Shown here: piece after piece, positions 24,045 to 33,020 of the stretch
How the letters are laid out: the number at the start of each line of letters is the position of its first letter
Position numbering within the stretch: position 1 is the first letter of the stretch
From: Methylomicrobium sp035916875
GTDB lineage: Bacteria > Pseudomonadota > Gammaproteobacteria > Methylococcales > Methylomonadaceae
Reading direction: 5' to 3'
Length of the DNA stretch: 35,876 nt
Assembly: GCF_035916875.1 (NCBI RefSeq)
Contig: NZ_JAXUHN010000043.1
Span: 1 to 35,876, forward strand
Program-made: the position numbers and the translations under genes
The notes under the pieces: model-generated
Seen by the model: only the letters and a program-made list of their open reading frames with translations
What the model was told of the DNA's origin: nothing
The model's database searches: none

Positions 24045-24526
24045 GCTTCGTATCCTCCCATGTCGCCACAAATCCGAGCGCGCCCTAATGTGCTTACACT
24101 AACGCCGGCGCTGAAATAGCTGGATGTGATGGTTGTTGTGCCGTTATTGGGATTAGTGCCACGTACCGGGTCAAAAGTGGTATAAGTGACACCGCCGGCA
24201 AAACTGGCTGAGGATATTGCCGTAGAAAAAAAGTTACTGCCATTAACGGTTTTGAGCAAAGTGTTGGCACCAGTCGGGTCAGCATTGATCGTGTAACTCC
24301 AGTTGCTGCCGGTAACAAAGGTCACTCTGATTTTTTTATTCCGTTTGATAGATTCGGCCCGTGCCCAGCGCAAATCGGCTAACACAGCCTCGGCTGCGCT
24401 GGTGATGCGTTTTTTATCCAGCGTTTTGTTGAAAGAGGGAACAGCCAGTACTGCCAAAATCGCAACGATCGCAATGACGATGAGTAATTCGATGAGAGTA
24501 AAACCGATGTTGCTTTGTGTTTTCAT
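24038..24526 (-). CDS. fimT: FimT/FimU (GspH-like) minor pilin
   Basis: 162 aa. The N-terminal MKTQSNIG|FTLIELLIVIAIVAILAVLAVPSF is a classic type III signal with Glu5. Then comes the GspH/FimT helix RITSAAEAVLADLRWARAESIKRNKKIRVTF and a beta-rich C-terminal part ending GYEAC. It is the first gene of the minus-strand minor-pilin operon and overlaps pilW by 7 bases. FimT/FimU proteins join the initiating minor-pilin complex, and some bind DNA during natural transformation. The distinction between FimT and FimU cannot be made from sequence alone. Confidence 0.87.
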   Translation of the reverse strand: MKTQSNIGFTLIELLIVIAIVAILAVLAVPSFNKTLDKKRITSAAEAVLADLRWARAESIKRNKKIRVTFVTGSNWSYTINADPTGANTLLKTVNGSNFFSTAISSASFAGGVTYTTFDPVRGTNPNNGTTTITSSYFSAGVSVSTLGRARICGDMGGYEAC

Positions 24527-24732
24527 GCCTGACTACCTTCATAGCTATGCAGCCAAGTATAGTAAAGTTCTATGGTCTGTAAATCAGTTGACGGAACTAA
24601 AAATGGATATTACTCGCAAAAGTGCGGATTGTTTCGCAAAGTAAATTGACGGGTCAGATTGGTGCTTTCGATCATGTAAACATGGATCTGCTATGCTTTA
24701 GCAGTAAATTAGCATCGGATAGGGGGAAATAA

Positions 24733-25143
24733 ATGGGCTCATTCAAACGAGATAATGGCTTCACTTTCATTGAATTGATGATTGTTATTGCAATAATCGG
24801 TATCTTGGCTGGGATTGCTTATCCCAGCTATATGGAATATGTCAAGAAAGGTCGCCGCGCCGATGCCAAATCGGCTCTTCTTCAGGTTCAGCTTGCGCAA
24901 GAGAAATACCGAACAAGCAATACCAGCTATGGCACGTTGGTTCAGATTGGACTGCCGGCTAACTCGCCAGATCAGTATTACACTGTAGCAGTTTCAAACC
25001 CCACAACCACCGGCTATACAGCTACGGCTACACCTACAGGGGTGCAAACCGGCGATAAATGTGGTAATTTTCAGATTAACGAGGCAGGTACCAAATCTGT
25101 TGCGAGTGCGGCTTCCGGTTACGATGCCGCGAAATGTTGGTAA
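24733..25143 (+). CDS. pilE: PilE-like type IV pilin
   Basis: 136 aa preceded by AGGGGGAAATAA. The signal is GSFKRDNG|FTFIELMIVIAIIGILAGIAYPSYMEYV with Glu5; KKGRRADAKSALLQVQLAQEKYRTSNTSYGTL follows as the amphipathic helix. Two C-terminal cysteines (KCGNF and AAKCW) form the pilin D-loop. The family is the PilE minor pilin group (IPR031982), usually the last gene of the minor-pilin cluster; here it is divergent from fimT across a 206-base spacer. Because no pilA is in view, a role as major subunit cannot be excluded. Confidence 0.87.
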   Translation: MGSFKRDNGFTFIELMIVIAIIGILAGIAYPSYMEYVKKGRRADAKSALLQVQLAQEKYRTSNTSYGTLVQIGLPANSPDQYYTVAVSNPTTTGYTATATPTGVQTGDKCGNFQINEAGTKSVASAASGYDAAKCW

Positions 25144-25152
25144 AATGTTTCA

Positions 25153-25647
25153 ATGACAAATGAAAGTACTGAATTATGTTTATGCGGTTCCGGCATTATG
25201 TACAATCAGTGCTGCGGTCTATACCATAACAGTGAAACATGCCCAGCCACCGCCGAAGCCTTGATGCGCTCGCGCTTTACGGCTTATGCGCTGCATAATG
25301 CTGATTATTTGCGGAAAACCTGGGATAGCGGCAAATGTCCGGACACCATCGATTTTTCCCGCGAGACGGCGGTCTGGCAGCGTCTGGATGTGTTAGATAC
25401 GAAAAAGGGCGGCCCTCAGGACGACAAGGGCGTTGTCGAGTTCAAGGCTTACTATCTTCAAGACGGCGAAGAGTGCGTGCTGCACGAGGTCAGCCGCTTT
25501 ATCAAAAAGGAAGGACACTGGCTTTATCTGGACGGCGTGATCAAGTCGCTCGGCAAAATCGGCGCTACCGTCAATTTGGGCAAAAATGCACCGTGTCCCT
25601 GCGGCAGCGGAAAAAAGTTCAAGCGCTGCTGCGGCGCGGCGGCGTAG
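25153..25647 (+). CDS. ychJ: YchJ family protein (SEC-C motif)
   Basis: 164 aa. It starts with a zinc motif CLCGSGIMYNQCC and ends with a SEC-C zinc motif CPCGSGKKFKRCCG; the middle (about 25-135) is the NTF2-like YchJ domain (AEALMRSRFTAYALHNADYLRKTW ... FIKKEGHWLYLDG). The function is unknown in detail; SEC-C motifs bind zinc and often contact ribosomes or SecB. It begins 9 bases after pilE. The ribosome site is poor, so translation may be coupled to pilE. Confidence 0.92.
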   Translation: MTNESTELCLCGSGIMYNQCCGLYHNSETCPATAEALMRSRFTAYALHNADYLRKTWDSGKCPDTIDFSRETAVWQRLDVLDTKKGGPQDDKGVVEFKAYYLQDGEECVLHEVSRFIKKEGHWLYLDGVIKSLGKIGATVNLGKNAPCPCGSGKKFKRCCGAAA

Positions 25648-25861
25648 ATACTGCTATCCGGGTCAAGCGCCACGAAGGACGGGATTGAACGAGTTTCCCG
25701 ATTTCAAGACGCCAAAAGCGACATGGGCGAGCTTACGCCTCATGGCGCCGATGATGAGTTTCGGCGGTTTTCCGGCGACCGTCGCCGGTGGTTACATAAC
25801 TTTTCAATTCAGCAACAAACTTTATTAAGCTCAGTCGCGAAAATTTCTTTCTCGGGCATAT
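25648..25861. other. Intergenic stretch between ychJ and metG
   Basis: No credible gene. It contains CCGGCGAC-C-GTCGCCGG at about 25773-25789, a tight palindrome without a T-run, between two converging genes. It is not a standard intrinsic terminator. Confidence 0.4.
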
Positions 25862-27883
25862 TTACTTGACCCGCATTCCCGCCTCGGCTCCCGCATCCGG
25901 ACTCAACACCCATAAATCCTTGCCGCCCGGCCCCGCGGCTAACACCATGCCTTCCGAGACGCCGAAACGCATCTTGCGCGGGGCAAGGTTTGCGACGACG
26001 ATGGTCAGTTTGCCCTCCAGATCTTCCGGCGCATAGGCCGATTTGATACCGGCGAAGATGTTGCGGTATTCGTCGCCGATATCGACGGTCAGTTGCAGAA
26101 GTTTATCCGAGCCTTCGACATGCCGCGCCTTGACGATTTTGGCGATGCGTAGATCGATCTTCGCGAAGTCGTCGTAATCGATCGTCGCGGCGATAGGCTC
26201 GCAGGTCGGCGCTTTCGCCGGCGCCGGCGTTTTTTCGAGATTTTCTTTCGAAGCTTCGATGATCGCGGCGATCTTGTCGGCCTCTACGCGGGTCATCAGC
26301 GGTTTAAACGGATTGATCGGGTGATCAAGTAGCGGTCCGGCCAGGTTGGGCCAGGGCTGCGGGCCGATGTTCAAAAAGTCTTCGGCATCGGCCGCGAGCG
26401 CGGGCAGCACCGGGCGCAAATAGGCGGCGAGCAGGCGAAACAGGTTCACGCCCATTGAGCAGACGGCGTGCAGTTCGGCGTCTTTGCCTTCTTCCTTGGC
26501 GATCAGCCAGGGCTTTTTCTCGTCGATGTATTGATTGGCCTTGTCGGCCAGCGCCATGATTTCGCGCATCGCCTTGCCGAATTCGCGCGTTTCGTAATGG
26601 CTCGAGATCGTTTCGTTCGCGTCGATGAAGTCCTGCCACAAGTCGGGCTCCGAGCACTGAGACGCCAGCTTGCCGTCGAAACGCTTGCTGATGAAGCCGC
26701 TGCAGCGGCTGGCGATATTGACGACCTTGCCGACCAGATCGGAGTTTACGCGCTGGGTGAAATCGTCGAAATTCAGGTCGATGTCGTCGACGCCGGCGCT
26801 GAGCTTCGCCGCGAAATAATAGCGCAGGTATTCCGGATTCAGATGATCCAAATAGGTGCGCGCGGTGATGAAGGTGCCGCGCGATTTGGACATTTTTTCG
26901 CCGTTGACTGTCAAAAAGCCGTGCGCGAAAATCGCGCTCGGCGTTCTGAGTCCGGCGCCGTGCAGCATCGCCGGCCAGAACAGCGCGTGGAAATAAATGA
27001 TGTCCTTGCCGATGAAATGGTAGAGTTCGGCGTTGCTGTCCTCGGACCAGAATTCGTCGAAGTTCAATCCTCGGTTGTCGCACAGGTTTTTGAAGCTGGC
27101 CATGTAGCCGATCGGTGCATCGAGCCAGACGTAGAAATATTTGCCGGGCGCATCAGGAATCTCAAAGCCGAAGTACGGCGCATCGCGCGAGATGTCCCAT
27201 TGCTGCAGGCCGCCTTCGAGCCATTCGGCCATCTTGTTGCGCACTTCCGGTTGCAGGTGGTCGCCGTCATTGATCCAGTCGCCCAGCATGCCTTCGAAAT
27301 CGGTCAGGTTGAAGAAGTAGTGCACCGAATCCTTTTCGATCGGTTTGGCGCCGGAGATCGCCGACACCGCGTTTTTCAGTTCGGTCGGCGAATAGGTCGC
27401 GCCGCAGGCTTCACAGTTGTCGCCGTATTGGTCTTTGGCGCCGCATTTGGGACAATCGCCCTTGATGAAGCGATCCGGCAGGAACATGTTTTTGACCGGA
27501 TCGTAGGCCTGGGTGATCGTGCGCGAGCTGATATGGCCGGCGTCACGCAGGCGCTGGTAGATCAACGCGGACAAAATCCGGTTTTCTTCGGAATGGGTGC
27601 TGTGGTAATGGTCGAAGGCAACGCCAAATTCGGTGAAATCGGCCAGATGTTCCTTGCCGACTCGCGCGATCAATTCTTCGGGCTTGATGCCTTCCTTATC
27701 GGCGCGTAGCATGATCGGCGTGCCGTGGGTGTCGTCCGCGCAGACATAATAGCATTGCTGTCCGCGCTGCTTTTGGAAGCGTACCCAGATATCGGTTTGA
27801 ATGTATTCGACCAGATGCCCGAGATGGATCGGGCCGTTGGCGTAGGGCAGGGCGCTGGTGACTAATATTTTTCTATCCGACAT
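25862..27883 (-). CDS. metG: Methionyl-tRNA synthetase
   Basis: 673 aa from the ATG at 27883 (MSDRKILVTSALPYANGPIHLGH). It charges tRNA-Met. The Rossmann core carries HLGH near residue 20 and the KMSKS loop (EKMSKSRGTF). A zinc knuckle CPKCGAKDQYGDNCEAC lies in the connective peptide. The anticodon-binding helical domain follows, and an extra C-terminal OB-fold tRNA-binding domain (IDYDDFAKIDLRIAKIVKARHVEGSDKL) supports dimerisation. Length and domains match class I MetG of E. coli type. It is divergent from apbC across 180 bases. An upstream in-frame extension lacks similarity to the family. Confidence 0.97.
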   Translation of the reverse strand: MSDRKILVTSALPYANGPIHLGHLVEYIQTDIWVRFQKQRGQQCYYVCADDTHGTPIMLRADKEGIKPEELIARVGKEHLADFTEFGVAFDHYHSTHSEENRILSALIYQRLRDAGHISSRTITQAYDPVKNMFLPDRFIKGDCPKCGAKDQYGDNCEACGATYSPTELKNAVSAISGAKPIEKDSVHYFFNLTDFEGMLGDWINDGDHLQPEVRNKMAEWLEGGLQQWDISRDAPYFGFEIPDAPGKYFYVWLDAPIGYMASFKNLCDNRGLNFDEFWSEDSNAELYHFIGKDIIYFHALFWPAMLHGAGLRTPSAIFAHGFLTVNGEKMSKSRGTFITARTYLDHLNPEYLRYYFAAKLSAGVDDIDLNFDDFTQRVNSDLVGKVVNIASRCSGFISKRFDGKLASQCSEPDLWQDFIDANETISSHYETREFGKAMREIMALADKANQYIDEKKPWLIAKEEGKDAELHAVCSMGVNLFRLLAAYLRPVLPALAADAEDFLNIGPQPWPNLAGPLLDHPINPFKPLMTRVEADKIAAIIEASKENLEKTPAPAKAPTCEPIAATIDYDDFAKIDLRIAKIVKARHVEGSDKLLQLTVDIGDEYRNIFAGIKSAYAPEDLEGKLTIVVANLAPRKMRFGVSEGMVLAAGPGGKDLWVLSPDAGAEAGMRVK

Positions 27884-28063
27884 GATCAATGACTGGTGAA
27901 TACGAAGACAAACAAGTCTGTTATTATCGCATAAATCAAGCGCATCTTTCGAATATGGAAACACCATATCGAAGTGTTGTAAAATGGCTTATATTCCGAG
28001 TGATTTAATAGGTTATTACCCGCAAGTCGACTCGCTTTCTCCATTCATTACCTGGAACAAACA

Positions 28064-29155
28064 ATGTCTAGCATCGAAAAAATTGATGTCGAAAACGGCT
28101 TGAAAAACTTGATCGACCCGAATCACGGCCTGGACTTGGTCGCCGCCAAGTCGGTCAAGGCGATTACGCTCGAAGGCGCCGATGTTACGGTCAAGCTGGA
28201 GCTCGGTTATCCCGCCAAATCCTATATACCGGAACTGAAGGCGGCGGTCGAGCAGCATTTAAAAGCACTGCCGGGAATTGGAGCGGTCCATGTCGAAATC
28301 AGTGTGAGGATCATCGCGCATTCGGTGCAGCAGACCTTGAAGCCGCATAGTCAGGTCAAAAATATCATTGCGGTCGCCTCCGGCAAGGGCGGCGTCGGCA
28401 AATCGACGACCGCGGTCAATCTGGCGCTGGCGCTCGCAGCGGAAGGCGCCAATGTCGGCATTCTCGACGCGGACATCTACGGCCCTAGCATTCCGACCAT
28501 GCTAGGGCTGTCCGGCTTCCCGGTCAGCCACGACAACAAGACGATGCAGCCGAAGATTTCCTACGGTATCCAGACGATGTCAATCGGCTATTTGGTAGAC
28601 GCCGGTCAGCCGATGATCTGGCGCGGCCCGATGGCGACCAATGCCTTACAGCAGTTGCTTAGGGATACAGCCTGGGATCATCTGGATTATTTGATCGTCG
28701 ATCTGCCGCCGGGCACCGGCGACATTCAGCTGACGCTGGCGCAACAGATTCCGGTCAGCGGCGCGATCATCGTGACCACACCGCAGGACATTGCGCTGAT
28801 AGATGCGCAGCGCGGCCTCGGCATGTTCGGGAAGGTCAACGTGCCGGTGCTTGGCATCGTCGAAAACATGAGCGTACATATCTGCAGCCAGTGCGGCCAT
28901 GCGGAGGCGATTTTCGGCGAAGGCGGCGGCGCGCTGATGGCCGAAACCAACCATGTCGATTTTCTGGGTTCGCTGCCTTTGGACATACACATTCGCCAGT
29001 TTGCGGATTCGGGCAGGCCGACCGTCGTCGCCGATCCGGACGGACGCGCGGCGGCAATCTACCGGGAGATCGCGCGCAAGATGGCGGCAAGACTGGCATT
29101 AAAAGCGAAGGATTTTAGTTCCCGGTTTCCGAATATCGTGATTCAGAATACGTGA
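28064..29155 (+). CDS. apbC: Iron-sulfur cluster carrier protein ApbC/Mrp
   Basis: 363 aa. The N-terminal MIP18/DUF59 domain (about 5-85: VENGLKNLIDPNHGLDLVAAKSVKAI) is followed by the ParA/MinD-type P-loop ATPase. The deviant Walker A GKGGVGKST is at about 107-115, LDADIYGPSIP is typical of Mrp, and Walker B lies in DYLIVDLPPGTGD. The cluster-binding CxxC is in HICSQCGHAE. The protein builds and transfers Fe-S clusters to apo-enzymes as a dimer in the cytoplasm. Its divergent position from metG is common in gammaproteobacteria. It ends before a hairpin terminator (29335-29365). Confidence 0.96.
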   Translation: MSSIEKIDVENGLKNLIDPNHGLDLVAAKSVKAITLEGADVTVKLELGYPAKSYIPELKAAVEQHLKALPGIGAVHVEISVRIIAHSVQQTLKPHSQVKNIIAVASGKGGVGKSTTAVNLALALAAEGANVGILDADIYGPSIPTMLGLSGFPVSHDNKTMQPKISYGIQTMSIGYLVDAGQPMIWRGPMATNALQQLLRDTAWDHLDYLIVDLPPGTGDIQLTLAQQIPVSGAIIVTTPQDIALIDAQRGLGMFGKVNVPVLGIVENMSVHICSQCGHAEAIFGEGGGALMAETNHVDFLGSLPLDIHIRQFADSGRPTVVADPDGRAAAIYREIARKMAARLALKAKDFSSRFPNIVIQNT

Positions 29156-29334
29156 TCGGTGTTTTTTGAAATCCTCTTTCCCAGGCTCAAATTGACGGGT
29201 AGGAGGGAGCGCGATTAACTTGCGTTTATATTAGCCGGCGCGTTTTTCTGTGAACCCGTTTCGCATAGAGTCGGATATTGAAATTAAACAACTAAGAACT
29301 AAAACGCCGGCAATGAGCGTATTGTGAACGATCG

Positions 29335-29365
29335 AAAAAGCCGTACCTCGGGGTACGGCTTTTTT
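29335..29365. terminator. Bidirectional intrinsic terminator between apbC and rpiA
   Basis: GCCGTACC (29340-29347) pairs with GGTACGGC (29352-29359) around TCGG, flanked by A5 on the left and T6 on the right. It can end both the plus-strand apbC transcript and the minus-strand rpiA transcript. The remaining 29156-29334 holds no gene. Confidence 0.88.
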
Positions 29366-29400
29366 GTGCGATCCCTTATGTCAATCGGCTGAGCCTTTTG

Positions 29401-30054
29401 TTACCAAATGCTGATTTCTTCGCCTTTGCTGACCAGAATGACGTCAGCGGGGCGCATCGCGAACAGGCCGACGCAGACCACGCCGGTAATGTCGTTGATC
29501 GTTTTTTCGAGTTCGATCGGATCCAGGATGTCCAGGTTATGCACGTCCAGGATATGATTATGGTTGTCGGTTACGAAGTTTTCGCGCCAGACCGGCTGAC
29601 CGCCCAGTTTGACCATTTCGCGCGCGACATAACTTCTAGCCATCGGAATCACTTCGATCGGCAGCGGGAATTTGCCAAGTACGTCGACACATTTGGAACC
29701 GTCCGCGATGCAGACGAATTTTTTGCTGGCCGCGGCGATGATTTTTTCGCGGGTCAACGCGCCGCCGCCGCCTTTGATCAACTGTTTGCGCGGATTGATC
29801 TCGTCGGCGCCATCGATATAAATGTCCAGCGTTCCGACCTCGTTCAGGTCGAGCACCGGGATGCCGACTTTTTTCAGGCGCTCGGTAGTGCCGATCGAAC
29901 TCGAAACCGCGCCCTCGATCGTACTTTTATAATCGGCCAGCATTTCGATGAAATAATTGACCGTCGAACCGGTGCCGACGCCGATCAGTGGGATGTCTTT
30001 GACGTAGTCAAGTGCAGCGGCGGCGACTTTTTGTTTTAATTCGTCTTGAGTCAT
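29401..30054 (-). CDS. rpiA: Ribose-5-phosphate isomerase A
   Basis: 217 aa from the ATG at 30054, with AGGAAA just upstream. It interconverts ribose 5-phosphate and ribulose 5-phosphate in the pentose phosphate pathway; in methanotrophs using the RuMP cycle this also helps regenerate the formaldehyde acceptor. Conserved motifs: GVGTGSTVNYFIEML (phosphate-binding loop), IDGADEINP (catalytic Asp region), LIKGGGGALTREKI (Lys) and the ending GLFAMRPADVILVSKG. The length equals that of E. coli RpiA (219). It converges with apbC at the shared terminator. Confidence 0.97.
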   Translation of the reverse strand: MTQDELKQKVAAAALDYVKDIPLIGVGTGSTVNYFIEMLADYKSTIEGAVSSSIGTTERLKKVGIPVLDLNEVGTLDIYIDGADEINPRKQLIKGGGGALTREKIIAAASKKFVCIADGSKCVDVLGKFPLPIEVIPMARSYVAREMVKLGGQPVWRENFVTDNHNHILDVHNLDILDPIELEKTINDITGVVCVGLFAMRPADVILVSKGEEISIW

Positions 30055-30173
30055 GGGTTTCCTGTTGTGCTTGATGTAGTTGACTTTAACGGGATGATCA
30101 TACCGCATAAATCGGCATTATTCAGCCGATTTTTAAAAAAATGATCGGTCGGCCGGAATCGCGGAAATGATGC

Positions 30174-30632
30174 TCATAAAAGGGAGAGGATAAAATCCCA
30201 TTGCTCTTTTGTGACCGGCATGATCGATAGCCGGTTGCCGCGCCTGACCAGTGCAAGATCGGCGAGTTCGTCCCGCTCTTTCAATTCCCTTAACGTGATC
30301 GTGCGCGGGAAATGCCTGACATACTTGACATCGACCATGAACCAGCGGGGATTGTCCGGAGAGCTAAGGGGGTCGAAGTGTGGGTCATCGGGATCGAATG
30401 CCAGAAAGTCGGGGTAACTTTCTCGAGCCACTTCCATGATGCCGACAATGCCGGGTTCCGGGCAATTCGAATGATAAAAGAAAATCCGATCGCCTAGCTG
30501 CATTTGATCACGCATCATGTTGCGCGCCTGATAATTGCGCACACCGTCCCAGTGTTCCGTGCTGTCGGGTCTTCGGCAAAGATCATCGATACTGAAGGTA
30601 TCGGGTTCAGATTTCATCAGCCAGTATTGCAT
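30174..30632 (-). CDS. EVE-domain protein
   Basis: 152 aa, entirely one EVE domain (thymocyte nuclear protein 1/PUA-like). Conserved pieces are MQYWLMKSEPDTFSIDDL, WDGVRNYQARNMMRDQMQLGDRIFFYHSNC, PGIVGIMEVARESYPD, RWFMVDVKYV and a C-terminal LSIMPVTKEQWDFIL. EVE domains read modified bases in DNA or RNA through an aromatic pocket. The bacterial function is not settled, and the domain also occurs fused to restriction proteins; here it is stand-alone and chromosomal. It is 119 bases upstream of rpiA's start region on the same strand. Confidence 0.93.
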   Translation of the reverse strand: MQYWLMKSEPDTFSIDDLCRRPDSTEHWDGVRNYQARNMMRDQMQLGDRIFFYHSNCPEPGIVGIMEVARESYPDFLAFDPDDPHFDPLSSPDNPRWFMVDVKYVRHFPRTITLRELKERDELADLALVRRGNRLSIMPVTKEQWDFILSLL

Positions 30633-30809
30633 CCTTAAAGGCTCCTTGGGTTAGAGGGATATTCGCTGCATCGGCAAACTGTTATAGCGTTTTTAGACGG
30701 CTACGTCCACTGCGTATCGATTGAATTTGACTATACTTTAGCGTGTCGCGCGCTTGCCGCGCGTTAACGATGATATAAATTGCGGAAATGAACGGATAAT
30801 ACAAACATC

Positions 30810-31571
30810 ATGGATATCTTAAGTGTCATTGGCGTGCTGATCGGCATCGGTGCGTTGTTGTTCGGAAACTTTCTGGAAGGCGCCAACCTCGATTCTCTGG
30901 TCAATGGTCCCGCTTTTATTATCGTATTCGGCGGCACGATTGGCGCAACCTTGTTACAGTTCCCGCCGCAGATTTTTATTCGCAGCTTGAAACTGGGGTT
31001 GTGGGTGTTTTTCCCGAAGAAAAAAGATCTGTCGGTCGAGATCGACAAAATCGTCGAATGGAGCCAGTTGGCGCGTAAACAAGGCTTGCTGGGGCTTGAA
31101 GACAAGATCGACAGCGAACCTGATCTGTTTATTAAAAAAGGCTTGCAGTTATTGGTTGACGGCAATGAGCCGGAAGACATCCGGGATGTTCTGGAACTGG
31201 AGATTAATAACCGGGAGGATGTGGATTTGCAGGGGGCGAAGATGCTCGAGGCGATGGGCGGTTATGCCCCGACCGTCGGTATGCTCGCGGCGGTGATGGG
31301 GCTGATTCATGTGATGGAAAATCTCTCCGATCCGCAATTGCTCGGTGCGGGCATTGCGACCGCCTTTGTCGCGACGGTCTATGGCGTCGGTTCCGCGAAT
31401 CTGTTGTTCTTGCCGATGGCGAGTAAAGTCAAGACTTATGTGCATGCATCTTCTCATGCACGCGAAATGATAGCGGAAGGACTGATCGCGATTTCTCAGG
31501 GCGAAAATCCGCGCAATATCAAATTGAGATTGAGCGGTTATCTGCATGAAAAGGACACCGTCAGTTTATGA
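30810..31571 (+). CDS. motC: Flagellar stator protein MotC (MotA/PomA family)
   Basis: 253 aa with four membrane helices: about 1-20, 30-50 (PAFIIVFGGTIGATLLQFPP), 148-168 (GGYAPTVGMLAAVMGLIHVM) and 180-200 (GIATAFVATVYGVGSANLLFLP). The Pro in YAPTVGM and Pro/Gly of the last helix match MotA-type stator residues. The large cytoplasmic loop between helices 2 and 3 carries charged residues that touch FliG. It pairs with MotD to form an ion-driven stator of the Pseudomonas MotCD type. The stop overlaps the motD start by 4 bases. Confidence 0.93.
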   Translation: MDILSVIGVLIGIGALLFGNFLEGANLDSLVNGPAFIIVFGGTIGATLLQFPPQIFIRSLKLGLWVFFPKKKDLSVEIDKIVEWSQLARKQGLLGLEDKIDSEPDLFIKKGLQLLVDGNEPEDIRDVLELEINNREDVDLQGAKMLEAMGGYAPTVGMLAAVMGLIHVMENLSDPQLLGAGIATAFVATVYGVGSANLLFLPMASKVKTYVHASSHAREMIAEGLIAISQGENPRNIKLRLSGYLHEKDTVSL

Positions 31572-32371
31572 AAAGACGGCGGAGAAGAATTCCGAGCGAA
31601 ACCGTCAATCATGACCGATGGCTGATTTCCTATGCGGATTTCGTGACCCTGCTGTTTGCGTTTTTTGTGGTCATGTATGCGATTTCCGCGGTAAACGAAA
31701 ACAAATACAGGGCATTTTCGAAGTCGCTGGAACGAGCCTTTATCGAAAAAAAGCGTCAGGTGAGCCAATTGGAAGATGCGCTGTCGGATTCCGATAATTC
31801 CGCAAACCCAGGCAATACGGACGGAAATTGGGCGGCGGACAGCCGACAGTTGCAATATACCTCCGAGCAGTTGAGTAAAATGTTGGAAGGTCTGATTTCC
31901 GAAAATCTGGTGTCTGTCAAAAAAGGCAAATACTGGATCGAACTGCAGATGAACAGCGAACTGTTGTTTTTGAGCGGTTCGGCGGAACTCGCCAAAACAT
32001 CGCTGCCTCTACTCAAAAAGGTCGCAGAAGTCCTGAAACCTTTGCCTAATCAGATCAATGTCGAAGGCCATACCGATAATATGCCGATCGATACGCTCAA
32101 GTTCCCGTCAAACTGGGAATTGTCATCGTCCAGAGCCACGACCGTGGTGCGCGAGTTCATCAATAACGGCATCGCCCCTCCGCGTCTGTCCGCGATAGGT
32201 TACGGCGAGTTTCATCCGATAGCGGACAACAGGATCGAGGAAGGCCGCTTCAAGAATCGCCGAGTCGTGCTTTTGATCATTACCCAGGGCTACGCGCGCC
32301 ACCGTTTGCTTGAAGGAACTGCGCAAATTACCGAGAAGCCAATACAGGACTCCGCATTGCCGAGTCATTGA
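31568..32371 (+). CDS. motD: Flagellar stator protein MotD (MotB/OmpA family)
   Basis: 267 aa. A basic N terminus (MKRRRRRIP) precedes the single membrane helix, which contains the proton-binding Asp24 (SYADFVTLLFAFFVVMYAIS). Then come a plug-like segment and a linker, and a C-terminal OmpA-like peptidoglycan-binding domain (about 130-245: ELLFLSGSAELAKTSLP, INVEGHTDNMPI, SSRATTVVREFINNG, SAIGYGEFHPIADN, NRRVVLLI). It anchors the stator to the cell wall. ATGA overlap with motC gives tight coupling. The 30-residue tail after the OmpA domain is not conserved. Confidence 0.94.
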   Translation: MKRRRRRIPSETVNHDRWLISYADFVTLLFAFFVVMYAISAVNENKYRAFSKSLERAFIEKKRQVSQLEDALSDSDNSANPGNTDGNWAADSRQLQYTSEQLSKMLEGLISENLVSVKKGKYWIELQMNSELLFLSGSAELAKTSLPLLKKVAEVLKPLPNQINVEGHTDNMPIDTLKFPSNWELSSSRATTVVREFINNGIAPPRLSAIGYGEFHPIADNRIEEGRFKNRRVVLLIITQGYARHRLLEGTAQITEKPIQDSALPSH

Positions 32372-32501
32372 GCCGCGACTGGCTGCAACGCATTGCAAAA
32401 TGCTCGGATAGGTTCATCGTTACCGCCGACTTGATTGTTTCTGAAGCTGAACCCTACAATATGCGTTTATTTTGCGTAAAGATTGAACGCTCAAACGATT
32501 A

Positions 32502-32969
32502 ATGCACTATCCCTCCGAAGAAAACCGCTATCAAGCCGCGCATGCCGGACTTATTATCAACAGCTTTCAAATATTGCTCGGCAAGAAATTGATACCTGAC
32601 GCCTTCAGTGATCGGGGCGTTGGCAGATCGTTGTTTCATGCCTCGATTGCGGTCATCTCGCATGACACTACGCAGGACCCGGTATTTAATTACGCGAACC
32701 TTAAAGCATTGGAGCTTTTCGGGATGAGTTGGGCGGAATTTACCCGCATGCCGTCGCGTTTTTCTGCTGAACCGAGCGAGTGGGCGGAACGGGAAAAACT
32801 GCTTGATTCGGTTAGAACGCGAGGGTTTTTCTATCCCTTACGGGGGATCAGGACAGTGAAGACCGGCGAGCGTTTTCAGATCAATGACGGCGCGGTCTGG
32901 AATCTGATCGATGCGGATGGGCAATATAGGGGGCAGGCGGCCTGCTTTTTTGCATGGGAATATCTATAA
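32502..32969 (+). CDS. MEKHLA-domain (PAS-like) protein
   Basis: 155 aa. The core matches the MEKHLA domain, a PAS relative: ASIAVISHDTTQDPVFNYANLKALELFGMSWAEFTRMPSRFSAEPSEWAEREKLLDSV ... IRTVKTGERFQINDGAVWNLIDADGQYRGQAACFF. It has no transmembrane segment and no output domain. Plants use this domain in homeobox and chloroplast proteins; bacterial stand-alone copies are of unknown role, perhaps small-ligand or redox sensing. It lies alone between motD and parE. There is no good ribosome site near 32502, so the exact start is uncertain. Confidence 0.85.
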   Translation: MHYPSEENRYQAAHAGLIINSFQILLGKKLIPDAFSDRGVGRSLFHASIAVISHDTTQDPVFNYANLKALELFGMSWAEFTRMPSRFSAEPSEWAEREKLLDSVRTRGFFYPLRGIRTVKTGERFQINDGAVWNLIDADGQYRGQAACFFAWEYL

Positions 32970-33020
32970 ATCGTCCTTGTTTTCGGTACGAACCGAAATT
33001 CTGGATCTTGAATTTGGGGC

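Noticed and set aside
26468..27709. 413-aa frame antisense to metG
   Set aside because: Shadow of metG with low-complexity Val/Ala/Arg-rich sequence and no motif.
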